Below are positions 1 to 19,415 of a stretch of 64,000 bases of DNA, piece after piece. The stretch is from Drosophila miranda (lineage: Eukaryota; Arthropoda; Insecta; Diptera; Drosophilidae). The stretch is from the NCBI RefSeq assembly GCF_003369915.1, contig NC_046676.1:23932001-23996000 (forward strand), in the 5' to 3' direction. Below the pieces are notes generated by a model. That model was not told where the DNA came from and ran no database searches. It saw only the letters and a program-made list of their open reading frames with translations. The translations under genes were made by a program, and so were the position numbers. Numbering within the stretch: the first letter of the stretch is position 1; each line of letters starts with the position of its first letter.

Positions 1-3000
1 CGTTGACATTTGTATAACGCACGTCGCTGTCTCTGTCGCTGTACAGTTATCCCGTAATTTACTCGTAATTCGGAAGCCACAAAGTACTGCGTCGTCGTGT
101 GCCGTTATGTCTGGCACATTTTCATGTTTTACGAGTACTAAATACAGATGTACAGATGTATGTACGTACTTATGTACATATATCTATCTGTGTAAGGTAT
201 TCCCAGGAAAGGCAGGCAGTATTCCAGCGTGCTCCAGTTTCTGCTGGACAGGCGACAGAGCATTACAAAACTGCGAGTGAGTAGCCGCAAGTGGAGATAC
301 TTTTGCTGGTTTGGCCATTTGTTGTAATTGGCATTGCTGCAAATCAATCAAATCACATCGGAGCCGGGCAATTTGTCTAATGAGTGTTGCCACAGGTAGC
401 TGCAGTAAGTAGGCAACTGCGAGGTGCTAATAACCATTGCAAATTGAATTAAATGTCCAGTTCTCGTCGACGCAAATAGGACATACTCTACTCCAATCGC
501 TCCCCCCAATCCGAATCGTTAGCACGGTAGCACAGCACCTTCTGCGCCTGTGCTGCGTTGCGTCGTCTCCTCCATTTGCAATGCAATTTGATGCAAATGC
601 TAATTTGATTGCAGCTCAATGCACTGTTGCCGCTGCCGCTGATTGATTGCTCTGCCGAATAGATACATAGATATATAGATATGGATGAACAAAACCCCCA
701 CCGAACAATGAATGCGCATTTCAATGAGGCCGCTGCCGCCGCGTAAAAGGAAGCAAGTAGGAGTCGAGTTCTTTCCTTGGACTTATCTCTGGCTGTGGCT
801 GTGGCTGCCATCGGCATGGCATAGATTGAACCTTTCGGCTGATAAACAAAATAGATATAGACATGGGCATGGTGCATATTTATGAGTGGATCACTGTATA
901 TATTTTAAGCCGCGCAAGGTAGAAGCTGCGGAATAACTAGAATTTACCAGAAGGAACATAACGTTTTGCTCACAATTCGGAATTCGGAATTCCATTTCAC
1001 ATATTTGAATAAATTACTTCTTGTAAACAGCCACTAGCCCAATGGGGAGGGGACTTGTTACGTCCTTGACTAGTGTTTGTTTGGTTTCCGATTCACTCAA
1101 TTCCATTAATTTGCATGCACTGAAACAAAATCCTTTATCTACGACAGCTTCGAGGGTTCTTGGGGTTATTAAACACTTGACGGGCCGAAATCCGGCAACG
1201 CCGCTTAGTCAGAGCCCAGGCCCAGGCCCAACCCACCTGGGACTCCACCTGAAGCACTTCCGCTGCACTCTATTAAGCACTTGTCTGCCACACGGCGGCA
1301 CTCGACTTCGACTTGGCCGCCGAGAAGAGAAACTTGGCAACGCCGCAAGTGAACGTCTGCTAACATGCGATGGGGGGCTTGGAGCTTGGTTATTTTTTTC
1401 GGTGCGGTCGCATCAATGACCAAGTGATGCGGCGCGCATGTGTGTGGGTCTCAGTGGATTTTCCTAGCTGCAATTTGTCTTGTTATTGTTGTTCTACTCG
1501 TGTTTGTCTGAAAACCACAAAAGACAACAGCGAAAATAAAAGGAAAAACACAGAAACACACACAAACACACACAAACACACACAAAAATGAAAATTGATG
1601 GCAGAAAATCAAAAAGCAAAAGCAGCAGCAGCAGAGTCAGCCCAGAGACAGAGCGTAGATCGGGTCTAGTCAACGTTGTTGTCTAAGTCCAATCTAAACT
1701 AGTCGAGGCGTTTGCGGTGGCTACCATAGAGTGCATTGACGTGTTGTTTGCATGTGCCTCTAGCACCATGCCCCTGCCACTGCCCCTTGCAGCACCAGCT
1801 CTCCCCACCACAATCTTCTCAAGCAAGTTTCGTTTTCAGCTTTCTGAAGAATCGGCAACTTGCAGAAAAAACAAGATTTTTTATTTGATTTTTGTCTGTT
1901 TCTTTCGGTCGTCGCTCGGCGAGTACATTGCACTTCCCCCAAAAGCCAGCTCCAGCTACAGCCCGAGCTCCAGCTCCCGAGCTCCCCAGCTCCCCAGCTC
2001 CCCAGCTCCCGAGCTTCAGAGTCAGTCAATGCTGAGGAGGATCGGTAAGGTACGGTACCCGAGTACGCTGTGGCTGTGACTGTGGCTGTGGATACTGGGG
2101 GCACGTACACGTAGGTAGGTTGTTGCCTCGGCGCGGTCGTTCGTTGCTTGTTGGTTGTTGCTGTTGTTGTCGCTGTTGTCGTCTTGGAAAACTGGGTCAA
2201 TCACTGCCTCGCTTCGTGTTTTCTTGCATCTCTGGGGCCTCCTTTGGTTGGACTGGCTTTTTGGATGACGATGACGGCGCCAAATGAGTGTAAGTTGGTA
2301 ACTTTTTATTGCTTTTCCATTTGCCTATTTCTTCTTGACGTTACTGCTGCTGTTGCTGCTGCATTTGTACGTGTAATTGCTGCAGATTGATGCCGATTTT
2401 GGCCCAATTTCTCGTTTGGGCTCGGGCGATGTGCGCATTCTCAGCCAAAGTCGAAGCACTTCCGCTCTGCATAACCTTTCCTTTGACCTACCCTCAGATG
2501 GTCGGCTTCCGTCTCAGTGTGCAGTGTGACATAACTAACGGTTAAACGCACTTTAGCCTGTCGGTCACTCAAAAGTCGCAGACGGAAGAACGTGTTGTAC
2601 TGTTGTTGCCGGCTCCGAAAGGTTCTCATTCTCAGCCAGCTCTCATACGGAAAGTCATACAGAACGCCGGCCGGCTCCGGATCTCTCGATAAAAAACTGG
2701 TTCTCTCTCATGCGTCTTGTTCCGTATACGTAGGTATTGTGTGTGTAGTACTATGTTTGTTCTTAGCCGACTTTTGTTTTTGTTTTGTGTTTTCTCATTT
2801 TTTCTTTTTGTTCGGTGATTTTTGTTCGTTTGTGTCACGAGACCGCTGGAAGTCATTTAATGTCTTTTAATTCCACAGAATTTGTGGCATATGAGGTCTA
2901 GAGTCAGTTAATGGAAAGGTCTGTGCGACTGTGAGATTCGCTGAAGATACTCCGTCTGGCAGCCGAGCTTTTTGTTCGTATTTTGTGACAAGTCAAGTCA

Positions 3001-3350
3001 AGTAGATTCTTAGATGGAGAAGATTGCGGCTGAAAGATTGGGTTTTGTTTAAAGAAATCTACTCGGCCACTTATGCATCTATTATTCACATTACGGAACT
3101 TTTCCTAAGCGTAAATACATCTCAAAGACTACTGGGTTTGAGCAACAATTAACCGACTTTTCTCTGGAGAGGCTATAAAAGTTATATATTCATATTAGAT
3201 TTACGCATATTCTATATCAATATATATTTGACCAATTATTCTATATCAAAGCATTCACACCCAGCGTTCATTTAAGCAGCCAAATCAATAAACTTTTTAT
3301 TTAAATAATTACAATCGGCTTTGAATTTGAATAACCGCCAAAATACACAC
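1..3350. other. Intergenic, no gene recognised
   Basis: I see no convincing gene here. The open frames are short and made of low-complexity or CT/CA-rich sequence, and none shows a recognisable domain. A sequence resembling a TATA box (GGCTATAAAAG, 3171-3181, plus strand) has no initiator at the right distance and no open frame behind it, so I do not call a promoter. The stretch lies downstream of the 3' end of betaTub60D. Confidence 0.5.
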
Positions 3351-3356
3351 TGTTCT

Positions 3357-3382
3357 CGATAGACATATCGATAGTACTATCG
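3357..3382. promoter_or_regulatory. DRE / BEAF-32-like CGATA cluster
   Basis: A perfect DRE octamer TATCGATA sits at 3366-3373. It is flanked by CGATA at 3357-3361 and its reverse complement TATCG at 3378-3382, so four CGATA units (two in the palindrome) occur within 26 bp. In flies such clusters are bound by DREF and by the boundary protein BEAF-32, and they mark housekeeping promoters and domain borders. I see no adjacent open frame to name the promoter's gene. Binding is inferred from motif content only. Confidence 0.45.
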
Positions 3383-4046
3383 TATTGCACAGTGGCACCA
3401 TTAGCAAATACACAAACCAAACAAAAAAAACTGGTTGATGTCGCGGCTAATGTAAGGAAATGGCACAGTGTCGCCCCTGTTTTGAATTCCGACTGCGGAT
3501 GTTTGAGGTACTATTCAAAAGTAACCACATTTCAAAACGTTACAACCTAGAAACCATCGATTTAATACTTTATGTGTGCTTTGTATGACAGATACTCTGA
3601 TATATTTTCGGGAAAATGCCCTTCAAATTGGATATAATAGAGGGAAACCTTTTTTTTAATTTAAAAAAAATTATATTTATTATTTATCAAAAATGTTTGC
3701 CATCATTAGTTTATTTATTTGGGTAAAATTGTTTTTCATTCATGTTTGTATGTATGTAAAACTACTAAAGAACGATTTTGCACACGAATACAAATGTTAA
3801 TTAATTTGTGCCCTAAGATTATGTAAATACAATTGCGGATGATTTGAGAAATTGCCTTCGTTACGAGTACGATCTGATCTCTTGAGAGTGTTTTATTATC
3901 TTTGGATGAGCTTAGTTCATTTCATTTCATATCATATCGTTTATATATCGTTTAGATATACATGTATTGCCAAACTGTTTTCATCAGTCTTGAGTGCAAA
4001 TTTTTTGTGGACATTTCTCGAGAATTTCGTGTAAATTCGTTTTTTT
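3383..4046. other. AT-rich spacer downstream of betaTub60D
   Basis: AT-rich sequence with T and A runs around 3650-3700 and several TTTATT strings. On the minus strand these read as AATAAA, so part of this stretch could be alternative 3' UTR of betaTub60D. No coding region is seen. Confidence 0.35.
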
Positions 4047-4052
4047 TTATTT
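4047..4052 (-). terminator. Candidate poly(A) signal of betaTub60D
   Basis: AATAAA on the minus strand, about 640 nt after the stop codon. A nearer AATAAA lies at 4558-4563, about 130 nt after the stop. I cannot tell which is used. The distal one would give an mRNA of roughly 2.5 kb with the leader proposed here. Confidence 0.35.
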
Positions 4053-4691
4053 CAAAATACTAGATGCTTATTTGTGGTTTGCTAGAGTTGCATATATGTA
4101 AATAGGTATATAATAAAAATGGGAGATTGATTTTGTTTCTTTGTGCCCTAAATGAATGAAACGTTTGATTGAGAAGAAAAATTCGGGGACTTTTGGATGG
4201 AAAGTGGATGAAAATGGCTGCGAGAAATGCGATAGACGTGCCTCCGGTGTAGCGTAAAGTGTAGCGTAGAGGAGGGGTTTAGATGAAAGATGATGAAGAT
4301 GAGAAGAGGGTAAGAGATGAGCATGAATTACAGATATAGAAAGAGATAGATAGAGTAAGAGTGAGAGTTAGAATAACACAGGGGCAGGGGTGAGTGAGAT
4401 GGTAGGTAGATGGTAGGAGGAAGAGCTAGAGCTTTGGAACATTTCCGTTTGATGCTCTAACTACGCTTGACCTTTCCTGTCTGACTGTCTGTATGTTTGT
4501 CTGTCTCTGTGTATGTGTATATCTGTGTGCTGTGCTGTGTGTCAGTAGTGGTGATTGTTTATTCGTGTGTGAGTGTGTTTGTGGACTGTTTTCAGAGAAT
4601 GCTGCAGTGCTTGGCAGACAGCTGTTGCCGCATGCCGCGCAGAAACACGCGCTCCCCCTCACGCACGCACCTCATTCCTCTGGCCACACCA

Positions 4692-11103
<6,412 letters not shown>

Positions 11104-11609
11104 TTTCCGACTGGGTGGATGGGGGACTTGTTGCTGTGGCTAACAAATGCGATTGGGGAGCCTGTGAGCCTGGAGCTGAATCTGCTGAGCTGCGATGTCT
11201 CTGGAGGATGCACACTGCTGTCTGCTGTTCCTTTGCTCTCTGGTTGCACTGGTGTTGCACTGTTGCACTGGCGTTGCTCTGGATGCTCTGGTTTGGGCAA
11301 CTTTACCGCACAACGCACAAAACTCAACTGATCCACAGACGACGGCTGGCCGAAGTCGACGATGGTTCTGGCTGTCGACTGTCGACTTCAGGCAAGCGAG
11401 AGGGAAGATCACTCACACAGAAACACACAGAGTTTACAGAGGCGCGGCACACAGACGCACACAGGCACAGGCACAAGCCACCGTGACTGCGAGGGGCAGC
11501 AGTCAACTCACGCACGCAGCAGCAGCGGCCTGGAGCTGCCTGTAGCTTTTTATTGTGGCAGCTTTAATCGCACGAACACGACAGGCCAACAAGAATATTA
11601 TGAGTCGGC

Positions 11610-11617
11610 TATTTATA
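11610..11617 (-). promoter_or_regulatory. TATA box, probable betaTub60D promoter
   Basis: TATAAATA on the minus strand, about 510 nt upstream of the start codon. It predicts a transcription start near 11587 and a leader of about 480 nt that runs through a CA-rich stretch (11400-11480). No other TATA-like element in this position is as good. The start site itself is inferred from spacing. Confidence 0.5.
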
Positions 11618-14600
11618 ATCGATGTGGCGGGGGAGGACAGAAAGGGAGTCCATAACTCTAGGGATGAGTCGATATTAACGAACTTTATGGCTTTCAGAGA
11701 GTCGTTCCACTAAATAAGTGGAAGATGTTAGTTTTCTGCAGGTTAAATCGAGTACATATAGTATTTTATTCTTAATTGGAAAGTTTAAGGTCCAAGTCTA
11801 TCAATTCGTTTGGCTTCAATATTTATTTCCAATTCGCAATACGCTTTTTCTCTGTATCTGCATTTGATCTGCATGCCAGGCACAGAAGTAAGTATCTATG
11901 TATACTCGTACATCTCCTTGTGTATCTTATCTGTGTATATATTAAGATGTCTGTCTGGCACCCCGCCGTCGTTTTCCTGTTCCTAAGTTCACACATTTTT
12001 ATGCTGTCAACTGCAGCGACTTTCACGTTCTAATTTTATCAGCCAGAATGCACAGGTATGCAACTCCTCTTCTCAGCTATTCCTCTGTATCTCTGTATCT
12101 GTGTATCTCTGTATATCTGTGTAATTGTATATGTGTATATGCATCAGAGTGACTCTAGCTGTGTGTGTGCGTATGCACGCTTCCACAAAAGTGTCACCGC
12201 AATCATTAGAAATGTTTCGTCCGTCTTCTTACATGTGTTTTTCCTTTCATTTTTGTACTCCTAATGCATTCGGAAAAGGAGAGATGTATTTATAGTCGGA
12301 CCTCTAGATCTTCCTCTTCTGCTAACACTTATTCTACTGCTGCTGTCTCTGCTGCTGTTGGCTCTGGCTCTTGTTCGCCGGAGATTCTCGCAGCTCGGCG
12401 GCGTCTATTTTCCATTTTCTTGGGAAATCAATCAATGCCCCAGCAAGACAATTTGTAGTCGTTTTACTTTCAAATTGCATTCAAGTTGAAAGAGCAAGAG
12501 CACACAGCTTAAGTAGAGTGAAAAGTTGGAGGGCATAGTGGCTAAGGGGAATGGGGAAGACTGCACTGCACACTCCTCAAGTGCCTTCGTCAGGCCTTCT
12601 ATTCCTATTTCCATCCGAGGCAGTCAAACCGCAAAATTCACTTTAATTTCGAAGGCATGGCACCAAGCAGACATCACTTACGACTGACTCTCCTTTACCG
12701 CTCTTCTGTTCTTGCCCCACAGCCTCTTGCTTGCTAAATTTAAATATGCCACAAAATAATCTCAAATTTACGACTCTGAATAGATAAAATGTTGTTTGCA
12801 TTCAGAGCCGACACGATAACTACAATCTAAACGATCAATGTGGCTATGGCGACAACCACACAAAGGACATGGCCTCACCAGAACACAGCAGGACCCACCA
12901 GAGCAGTACAAACTTTTCCAGGACAACAAATAAGTTTGTATGTATGTACATATGTATATTTGGTGACATTTTTGGCTGGTCAAACGGGAGCAGGCGAGCG
13001 GTGCACATTTTTTTTGGAACAGGCGTAGTCAGCAAGGGGTCTTTTTTTGCAGGAAATGGAAAATTGATTGGAATTCTAATTGGGCAATGAATGGGCGGAA
13101 GATTTTGTGAATGAACTGCATTTGAAATGACTTTTGGAGATAAATCACTTCAGCAAGTAATATCCGCAGGTGGATGCGAAAACTTGCGACCTGTCTTATG
13201 GTTAGGATTCTCTACACATAGGGACTATACATTTCTGGAGTTCTTATTTGTTGTGAATGTAATAGTTTTGCTTCACAAATTCCTTCCGAACAAAAACATT
13301 TTCTGTTTCCCTTTTTCAAAAGAAATGAATTCCGTTTCCAAGAAACTATCTTAAAGTTTTCAAACAATAATAGAGAAATTTTGGGTTGGTTGCTTTTTCA
13401 GGGTAAGCTTTAAAGCTGTTTCCCATCCCCCTCCAAGGGTGGGGCTACGCCTATGTCAACACGCACATCCCTGTATTCTTATAAAGCCCACCATTGCCAC
13501 TTGACTGCTTTGGCCTGCATCAATGGTGTTGTGTGTGTGGGTCTGTGGGGAGGGGGGAATCCTCCTCATTCCTGGGAAACCCTAACAAAAAGTAACAAAT
13601 GTTTTTTTAGGATTTGTGCTTTGGGAATTTTTGCACTTGTGTAAATGTAAGAGCCGCACACACACACACGCACGCACAAAAACGATACAGGGCCTACAAA
13701 AACGAGAATACAAAAATATATTTTAGCAAAAATTATACGCCCCCAATGTATCTAGATTCAAATGTATGTGCATATCATGTGTAAACAGAAAAATTGTTGC
13801 AATCATTGTCACTATTTCTATTATTATTGTTGTTGCGCATTACCATAGTAGTATTTATCCTATAACCATACTCGTATGTGCGGACGTGTAATTGCAACTG
13901 TTATTAGCATGTTTACATAGAGGATTCTGATCCTGCCCCGCCCACTACTGCATGTTTGATTGATTTGGCCAGCGAAGAGTGGAATGAGTGTTTAATTTAT
14001 TTTCCAACTTCTCCTGCCTCCCCTTTTTAGCCATTTTAACTATGTACATATCTGTAATTATCATTTTTGCATTTCTGCCACTGACAATCTCGTTTTGTTC
14101 TATCTCATTTTGAAATGAAATTAATTTTGCATAATTGCTTTTTGGTTTTCACGTTTTTCTAGCCGTTGTGCGGCTGATTTTTGTATCCTTTGGCTGCATT
14201 TTAATTGAATTTGATTGATTTTTGCTGATGTTGTTGATGGAAAAATAATATTGTTGTAAAATCGTTACCCCAACCCCACACCCTATTGTATCCTGCAGAG
14301 AATTGGCAATGCTTCGTTTGTGGGCAAAAGCCTGAGGCTTAAGGGCACATCGAGAAGGGCACAAACAGGTGTGCCGCAGAAGGGGATTGGATCTCACTCT
14401 CTCTCTTTCTCTTTGGGCTGTGAGCTTTCCAAATAACACGTGTGGCATGCCCTAAGACGCTTTTATCACAGATGAAAACCTGCCATTTGTTGCACTACAG
14501 AGTCTTAAAGAGAGATTTTAAGGAAAACATACATTCATTCAATCTTTTTGCTTCTCCTTTTCAGCTTTTACCTCAAATGTCAGGAACTTTTAGCTGAAAA

Positions 14601-16923
14601 TTTATGCAACTAATTTATCTCATACTTTTTTATGATGCCCAGAGTCAGGCCTTACCCCTCCTTCAGCCTTCAGCTCTGCTTTCCTGCAACAGATGCTGCA
14701 GCGCTGCTTCTGGCCAATAGTTTTTGCTTGCCAATTAGTTGTTTTAATTGCAAAAACGTTGCCAGTTATGCAACACGAGGCGAGACAAGAGCCAGCAACA
14801 AGCGTTGCAACTACGAAATGACAATTTAATTGTCACCTCCCTGTCTCCCGCCCGCGTATCCCATCTAACCAACTCCTTTCCGCAATCACGTATACGCCAT
14901 GTGGGCGATGGCTGATATTACCCGTGAGGGGCGGGGTGGGCAGTAAGTGCTTGCACCTTTTTGCCACGCGGCAATCTGGCAGATATCTCCAGCGTTTATG
15001 GACGATTCGAGCCGCAGCAATTTCAATAAATCTTGACAATGCCCTAAAAATATTAGCATAATAAAAGGCGCGACAACAGAACAGAAGGGTCAAGTCAATA
15101 TTGTGGCAGCCTCCAGCGAGGCGGAGAGGCAGCGAGACACCGAGGGCTTCCAACGCAGTTGCCACATTTACACAGAGCACAGACAGCATCCCCCCGCAAC
15201 AGAGGGGCAGCAGAAGCAGCAGCAGCAGCAGCAGTGGCAAATTTATGTCAGCAACAAGCTATCAGCCCGCACAGATACTACCCCCCAAACGACCTTAATA
15301 CGCATAATTTTAGATGAGGGGGTGGGGGGAGGGGAGGTGAAACGAGAGGTGGCCGTGCCATATAATGTGGTGCAGGCATCGATCAGCATAAAAATTCAAA
15401 TTTCGCACAGAGCGGCACAAAAATGTACGATGTCAAGCAAGGCTGGTCTTGAACGAATACCCTGGAGTGGAGTACGGACTGTTTCGACAGATAGGCATTT
15501 GGAGCAGAATTTGAGAAGTGTTTAAAAGGTAAAAGGACTACAGGGTGATGTTAATTTTCATAGCATACTTTTAGGAGTGAGCTAGAGGGCATAGAAAACA
15601 CCATCATTGAGAGCGGACATTTGGCCCTTGTCTCCTTCCTTTCTTACATTAGATAATATATTTGATTGCATCCGAATATATGTGTGTGTCTGTGGTACAT
15701 TGTAAGTATTGGCTGAGAGAGAAAGCTCTGTTTCGCTCAGCTGACTTCGTTTCCCCCCCTCTATCACTCTCTCTCTCTCTCACTCTCTCTCTCTCTATAT
15801 ATCGTTCTGTGGCGCCTTCACATTTTTGCCAATTGGCCAACAAGTGTTGCCAAATTGCGTTGCGGTTGCTGGTCATAAATAACGGTACTTTTGTCATTTA
15901 TACACATAAATTGCAGCAGACGCTGAAACGCGAAAAGAAAAAAAAAGGAACAGCCGAGAGCCGGGCCTGGTCGTGCCTGGCCAGGCTTGGCCTGGCTCGG
16001 CCCATGTCCTGCTTTGGTATTCCGTTAAACAAAAAACGAAAGGCACAAAACACCGAGCACTCTCTGGCCATCGCATAGGCCTCCTGCTATCCATCCAGGC
16101 GATGCCCGATTGCTGCTGCCAATGCCACTGCCGCTGCTGCTGCCCACACTAACGACATTGGCGACAGAACGCAGCTGTCGCTTGCCATTTGGCAATAATT
16201 GTTTAATATGCGGGCGCATAAAGGCGGTCGGCGAGGTGGCTTCGGCCCATAAAAAACAACAGCAGCGGCAGCAGCTGCCCGAGAGCAGCCCAGAGAGAGA
16301 GGAGAGAGCGAGGGATTGGTCCAAGGCTTAGCCAGACCCACGTGTGTGCTCTGTCCTGTGTCCTGCCCACTGATGCAGTACGTACCCCCCCCAATCTGAG
16401 CAGCTGCTGCAGGCTTCCCTCCCCACCCCACACGTACTAAGTATCCAGCTCCCATTTCGAATGGAACTGAAGTTGGTCTTAAATATGAAATGAATGCGGA
16501 GTGGCGGGGGCAGGGGCAGTGGCAGTGGCAGGGGGAAAAGTTTTGAAAAGCAGGAAAAGCTAATTGCGTTTCGGAATGCCAAAATCTTCGCGGCGTTCGG
16601 CAATCGCCAATTTGTTCAATCAAGAGCCCGAAAGCATGCAGCACATTTTTGCTGATTGCTGCGCTGCCGCTGACGGTGTTGGCTGACATCGCACTGCCTG
16701 CCTGCCAATGCCGCACATGCTGACTGCAGTTAATTACAAAACTGTCAAATCCAAAAGGTGCCACGAATCAACGAGGCAGCCAGGCACTGAGGCAGCCAAG
16801 CAGCCAGGCAACCAGAGAAGTAACGAGGAAAGCACCACACCAACACACACGGTAAGCTGCTGCCACAAGCAGCAGCAGGTCACACAAGCAGAGATGGGGC
16901 AAGGAAGTGTGGGAGTGTGCCAC

Positions 16924-16955
16924 GGAGAGAGAGAGAGAGAGAGGGAGAGAGAGAG
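16924..16955. repeat. (GA)n microsatellite
   Basis: A nearly pure GA run interrupted by one GGG. It is non-coding and lies between the betaTub60D promoter and the FATP gene. GA runs in flies can bind GAGA factor, but nothing else supports a regulatory role here. Confidence 0.9.
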
Positions 16956-17096
16956 TGAGGCACACCAAATAGGCAGATCAGCCAACAGCTGCCGAACAAA
17001 CAAAAAACCCAACAAAACAAAGGCTGCTGCAGGAGTAGAAGAAGTGGCAGGGGCAGAGGCAGGGATTGGAAGTTGCATTGTGTGAAGTTTTTGTTG

Positions 17097-17099
<3 letters not shown>

Positions 17100-17129
<30 letters not shown>
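17100..17129. repeat. (GT)15 microsatellite
   Basis: An uninterrupted dinucleotide run in intergenic sequence, only about 150 bp from the GA run at 16.92 kb. Confidence 0.95.
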
Positions 17130-17132
<3 letters not shown>

Positions 17133-19415
17133 TGTATGAAATATAATTCTGGCGTATTTTTGTATTAAATGATGTCAACAGCAGCCGTCCAGCAGAGCAC
17201 CAAGTCTGAGTCTTCAGTTGCCAGGCGGAAGTCGGCAGTCGAATGCCCGGACGGACCAAATCGAATTTAATTGCATTGCCGCCGCACGTTGGCTTTTAAT
17301 TAATTTTTGCTGCCTTCTGCTGCTGCTGCTCCTGCTCCTGCTCCTACTGCAGCTTTTCCAGGATCCCAAAAAGGCCAAAACCAAACAAACTAAACACACA
17401 CCGACACATGCACATTGGAAGCCCGACAGGGCAACATCAAACGTCATGCACAGGTGCAATGTAATTAGCACGAACTGACATCGCTCGCCAAGGACCACGC
17501 GGCGTGGAGTCGGGGGTCGAGCGTTGATGGTCGAGAGAGGGGCCGTGCAGTGCGGGTGGCAGTGGCAGCATGAAACATAAAAACAAAAGCAAGCAAAACC
17601 TTTAAGCCCAAATGCATACAAGCAAAAGCGAGGCAAGCCAAACCGATTCGGCCAGGAGCAGAAACACGAGAAGAGACTATGAACTCGGAGCATAGTCGAA
17701 TCGATGTTACCCTAAATAATATTTGATTAAATTTTAGATAATAGCACATGCTGATCCTTAATCATCGCTGCCTTAGCGTAGCCAACAAGTATAGAAAACT
17801 AAATGAAATAAATAATACCTAGCAACAAGTAATAAATATTCATTTAGCCATACCCCTTTTTCTGTAAGTGTACATCAGTTGGAAGCCAGCAGAAACATTG
17901 GTGCCCGTTTGGTAGTAGCTCCACTGGCAGCGTTTTAATAGCTTTGAAATTCCAATGGCAGCTGTGCCACCGTCGCCATCGCCATCGCCATTCCCCTGCC
18001 TGGGCTTGGCTGGCCTTGCCTTGCCTCCTGTGTCCTTCCACCGAAAAGCTTTTCAAATGAGCCCAAAAAGGAACGGAAAGAAAGGCCAAGACCAAGGCGG
18101 AACAATGGAAGCCAGTGCCACACGATGTTCGTCGAACATTTCGAAAAAATTATTGAAAATTTTTTAATTTCCCCACTTACGCAGGGCCGTTGCACGCGAA
18201 GTTGCAACAACAGCAGTAACCATCTGCTAGCGGCCCTGCAGCTGCTGTTTCAGTTGCTGTCGTTGTTGGTTTTATTGTTATTAGCTATGCGAACGTACGA
18301 ATAGCAGCAGTATTCATGCACTCTGCGCCCACAACTGCCATTTTGTTTATGACATCGACGATGGCGTCGCGAAAAACGGAAATGAGAGGAAGGAAAAGGG
18401 GCGCTTGGCAGCTGCTGCTACTGGTGCAACTTTATGAGCAGTTTTGGTAGAAAAAGAGCGAGAGAGAGAGACAGAGAGAGCAAGAACCTGCCACACATTG
18501 TTGATTGGGAGCGGAAATATATGTATATCTGGCGGATGGAAAACCCATACCAATTAAGATGCAGCATCTTGTAAATTATATTTAGATCGGGGAAAAGGTT
18601 TCGTTTCCCTTACCTTATTACCTTTTACCTCGTTTAACATTCTTGCCACACTCAAAATGCAGCCATGCTGCACCCACCCATTCCTCCCCCCTTTGGGGCG
18701 AAATAGTGCTCAGCTTTGTTTGCCATTTCTTCGTTTTTTATGATTGCCTGCCACAACTTTTTCGCCATTGCCATCGACATCGATATTGGTGGCCGTCGAC
18801 GACGACGACGACGACGACGACGCTGCGTTGCGTTGGAGCAAAGCGCTGCCTGCGGTTGCCACAACGGTTCCTTGTTGTTGCTGCTGTTGCTGTTGCCGGA
18901 ACCGTTGTTTTGTATGGATTTTGCACATCGTTTATCTTAGACGACGGGCAACGGAGTCGCAGCTGCCGCCAGCGAGCGGAAATGGCGTTAATGTTGCAAC
19001 AGCAGCAACTGCAAAAGTAGCAACACCAATACCAACTCCTGCAGTAGAAGCAACAGCAGCTGCCAATGAGCGAGAACTTAATCTTGGGGATTTAACACTT
19101 TCGATATATCTTGCGGCGAGGGTGGATACTGGATAGTAATGGCAGCGGCAGTGGCAAAGGGAGCATCTTCTGGCCGTAAAACGTATTGGCTGCCATTATC
19201 GGTTAAGCTCTCACTTTATGGCCGAGAAACGCGCACGGCTTTCGGCTTTCGGCTTTCGGCTCTTGGCTCTCAGCTCTCGGCCCAGAAGCAATAGCCCCTT
19301 CATCATCTTTGGTATCAGTCGTTGGTTGGTTTAGTGTTAAAAAAACAATTGGACTCACAAAACATTAAATATCTTATATGTATAATCGGGATACCCCCGG
19401 ATTCCCCCGCGTTCC

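Larger units (their letters stand above)
11620..19415. other. Intergenic, upstream of betaTub60D
   Basis: About 7.8 kb between the betaTub60D promoter and the 3' end of the FATP gene. It holds many simple repeats (GA at 16.92 kb, GT at 17.10 kb, GAC triplets at 18.80 kb). The long open frames (for example the 225-codon frame at 16087-16764 minus) are low-complexity, lack domains and overlap repeats. I see no gene. Upstream enhancers of betaTub60D are a reasonable expectation, but nothing specific is visible. Confidence 0.5.

Noticed and set aside
3171..3181. GGCTATAAAAG TATA-like box on the plus strand
   Set aside because: No initiator or downstream element at the expected distance and no gene behind it.
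16087..16764. 225-codon minus-strand frame
   Set aside because: Low-complexity, CTG/CA-derived composition, no domain, no start context or splice support.
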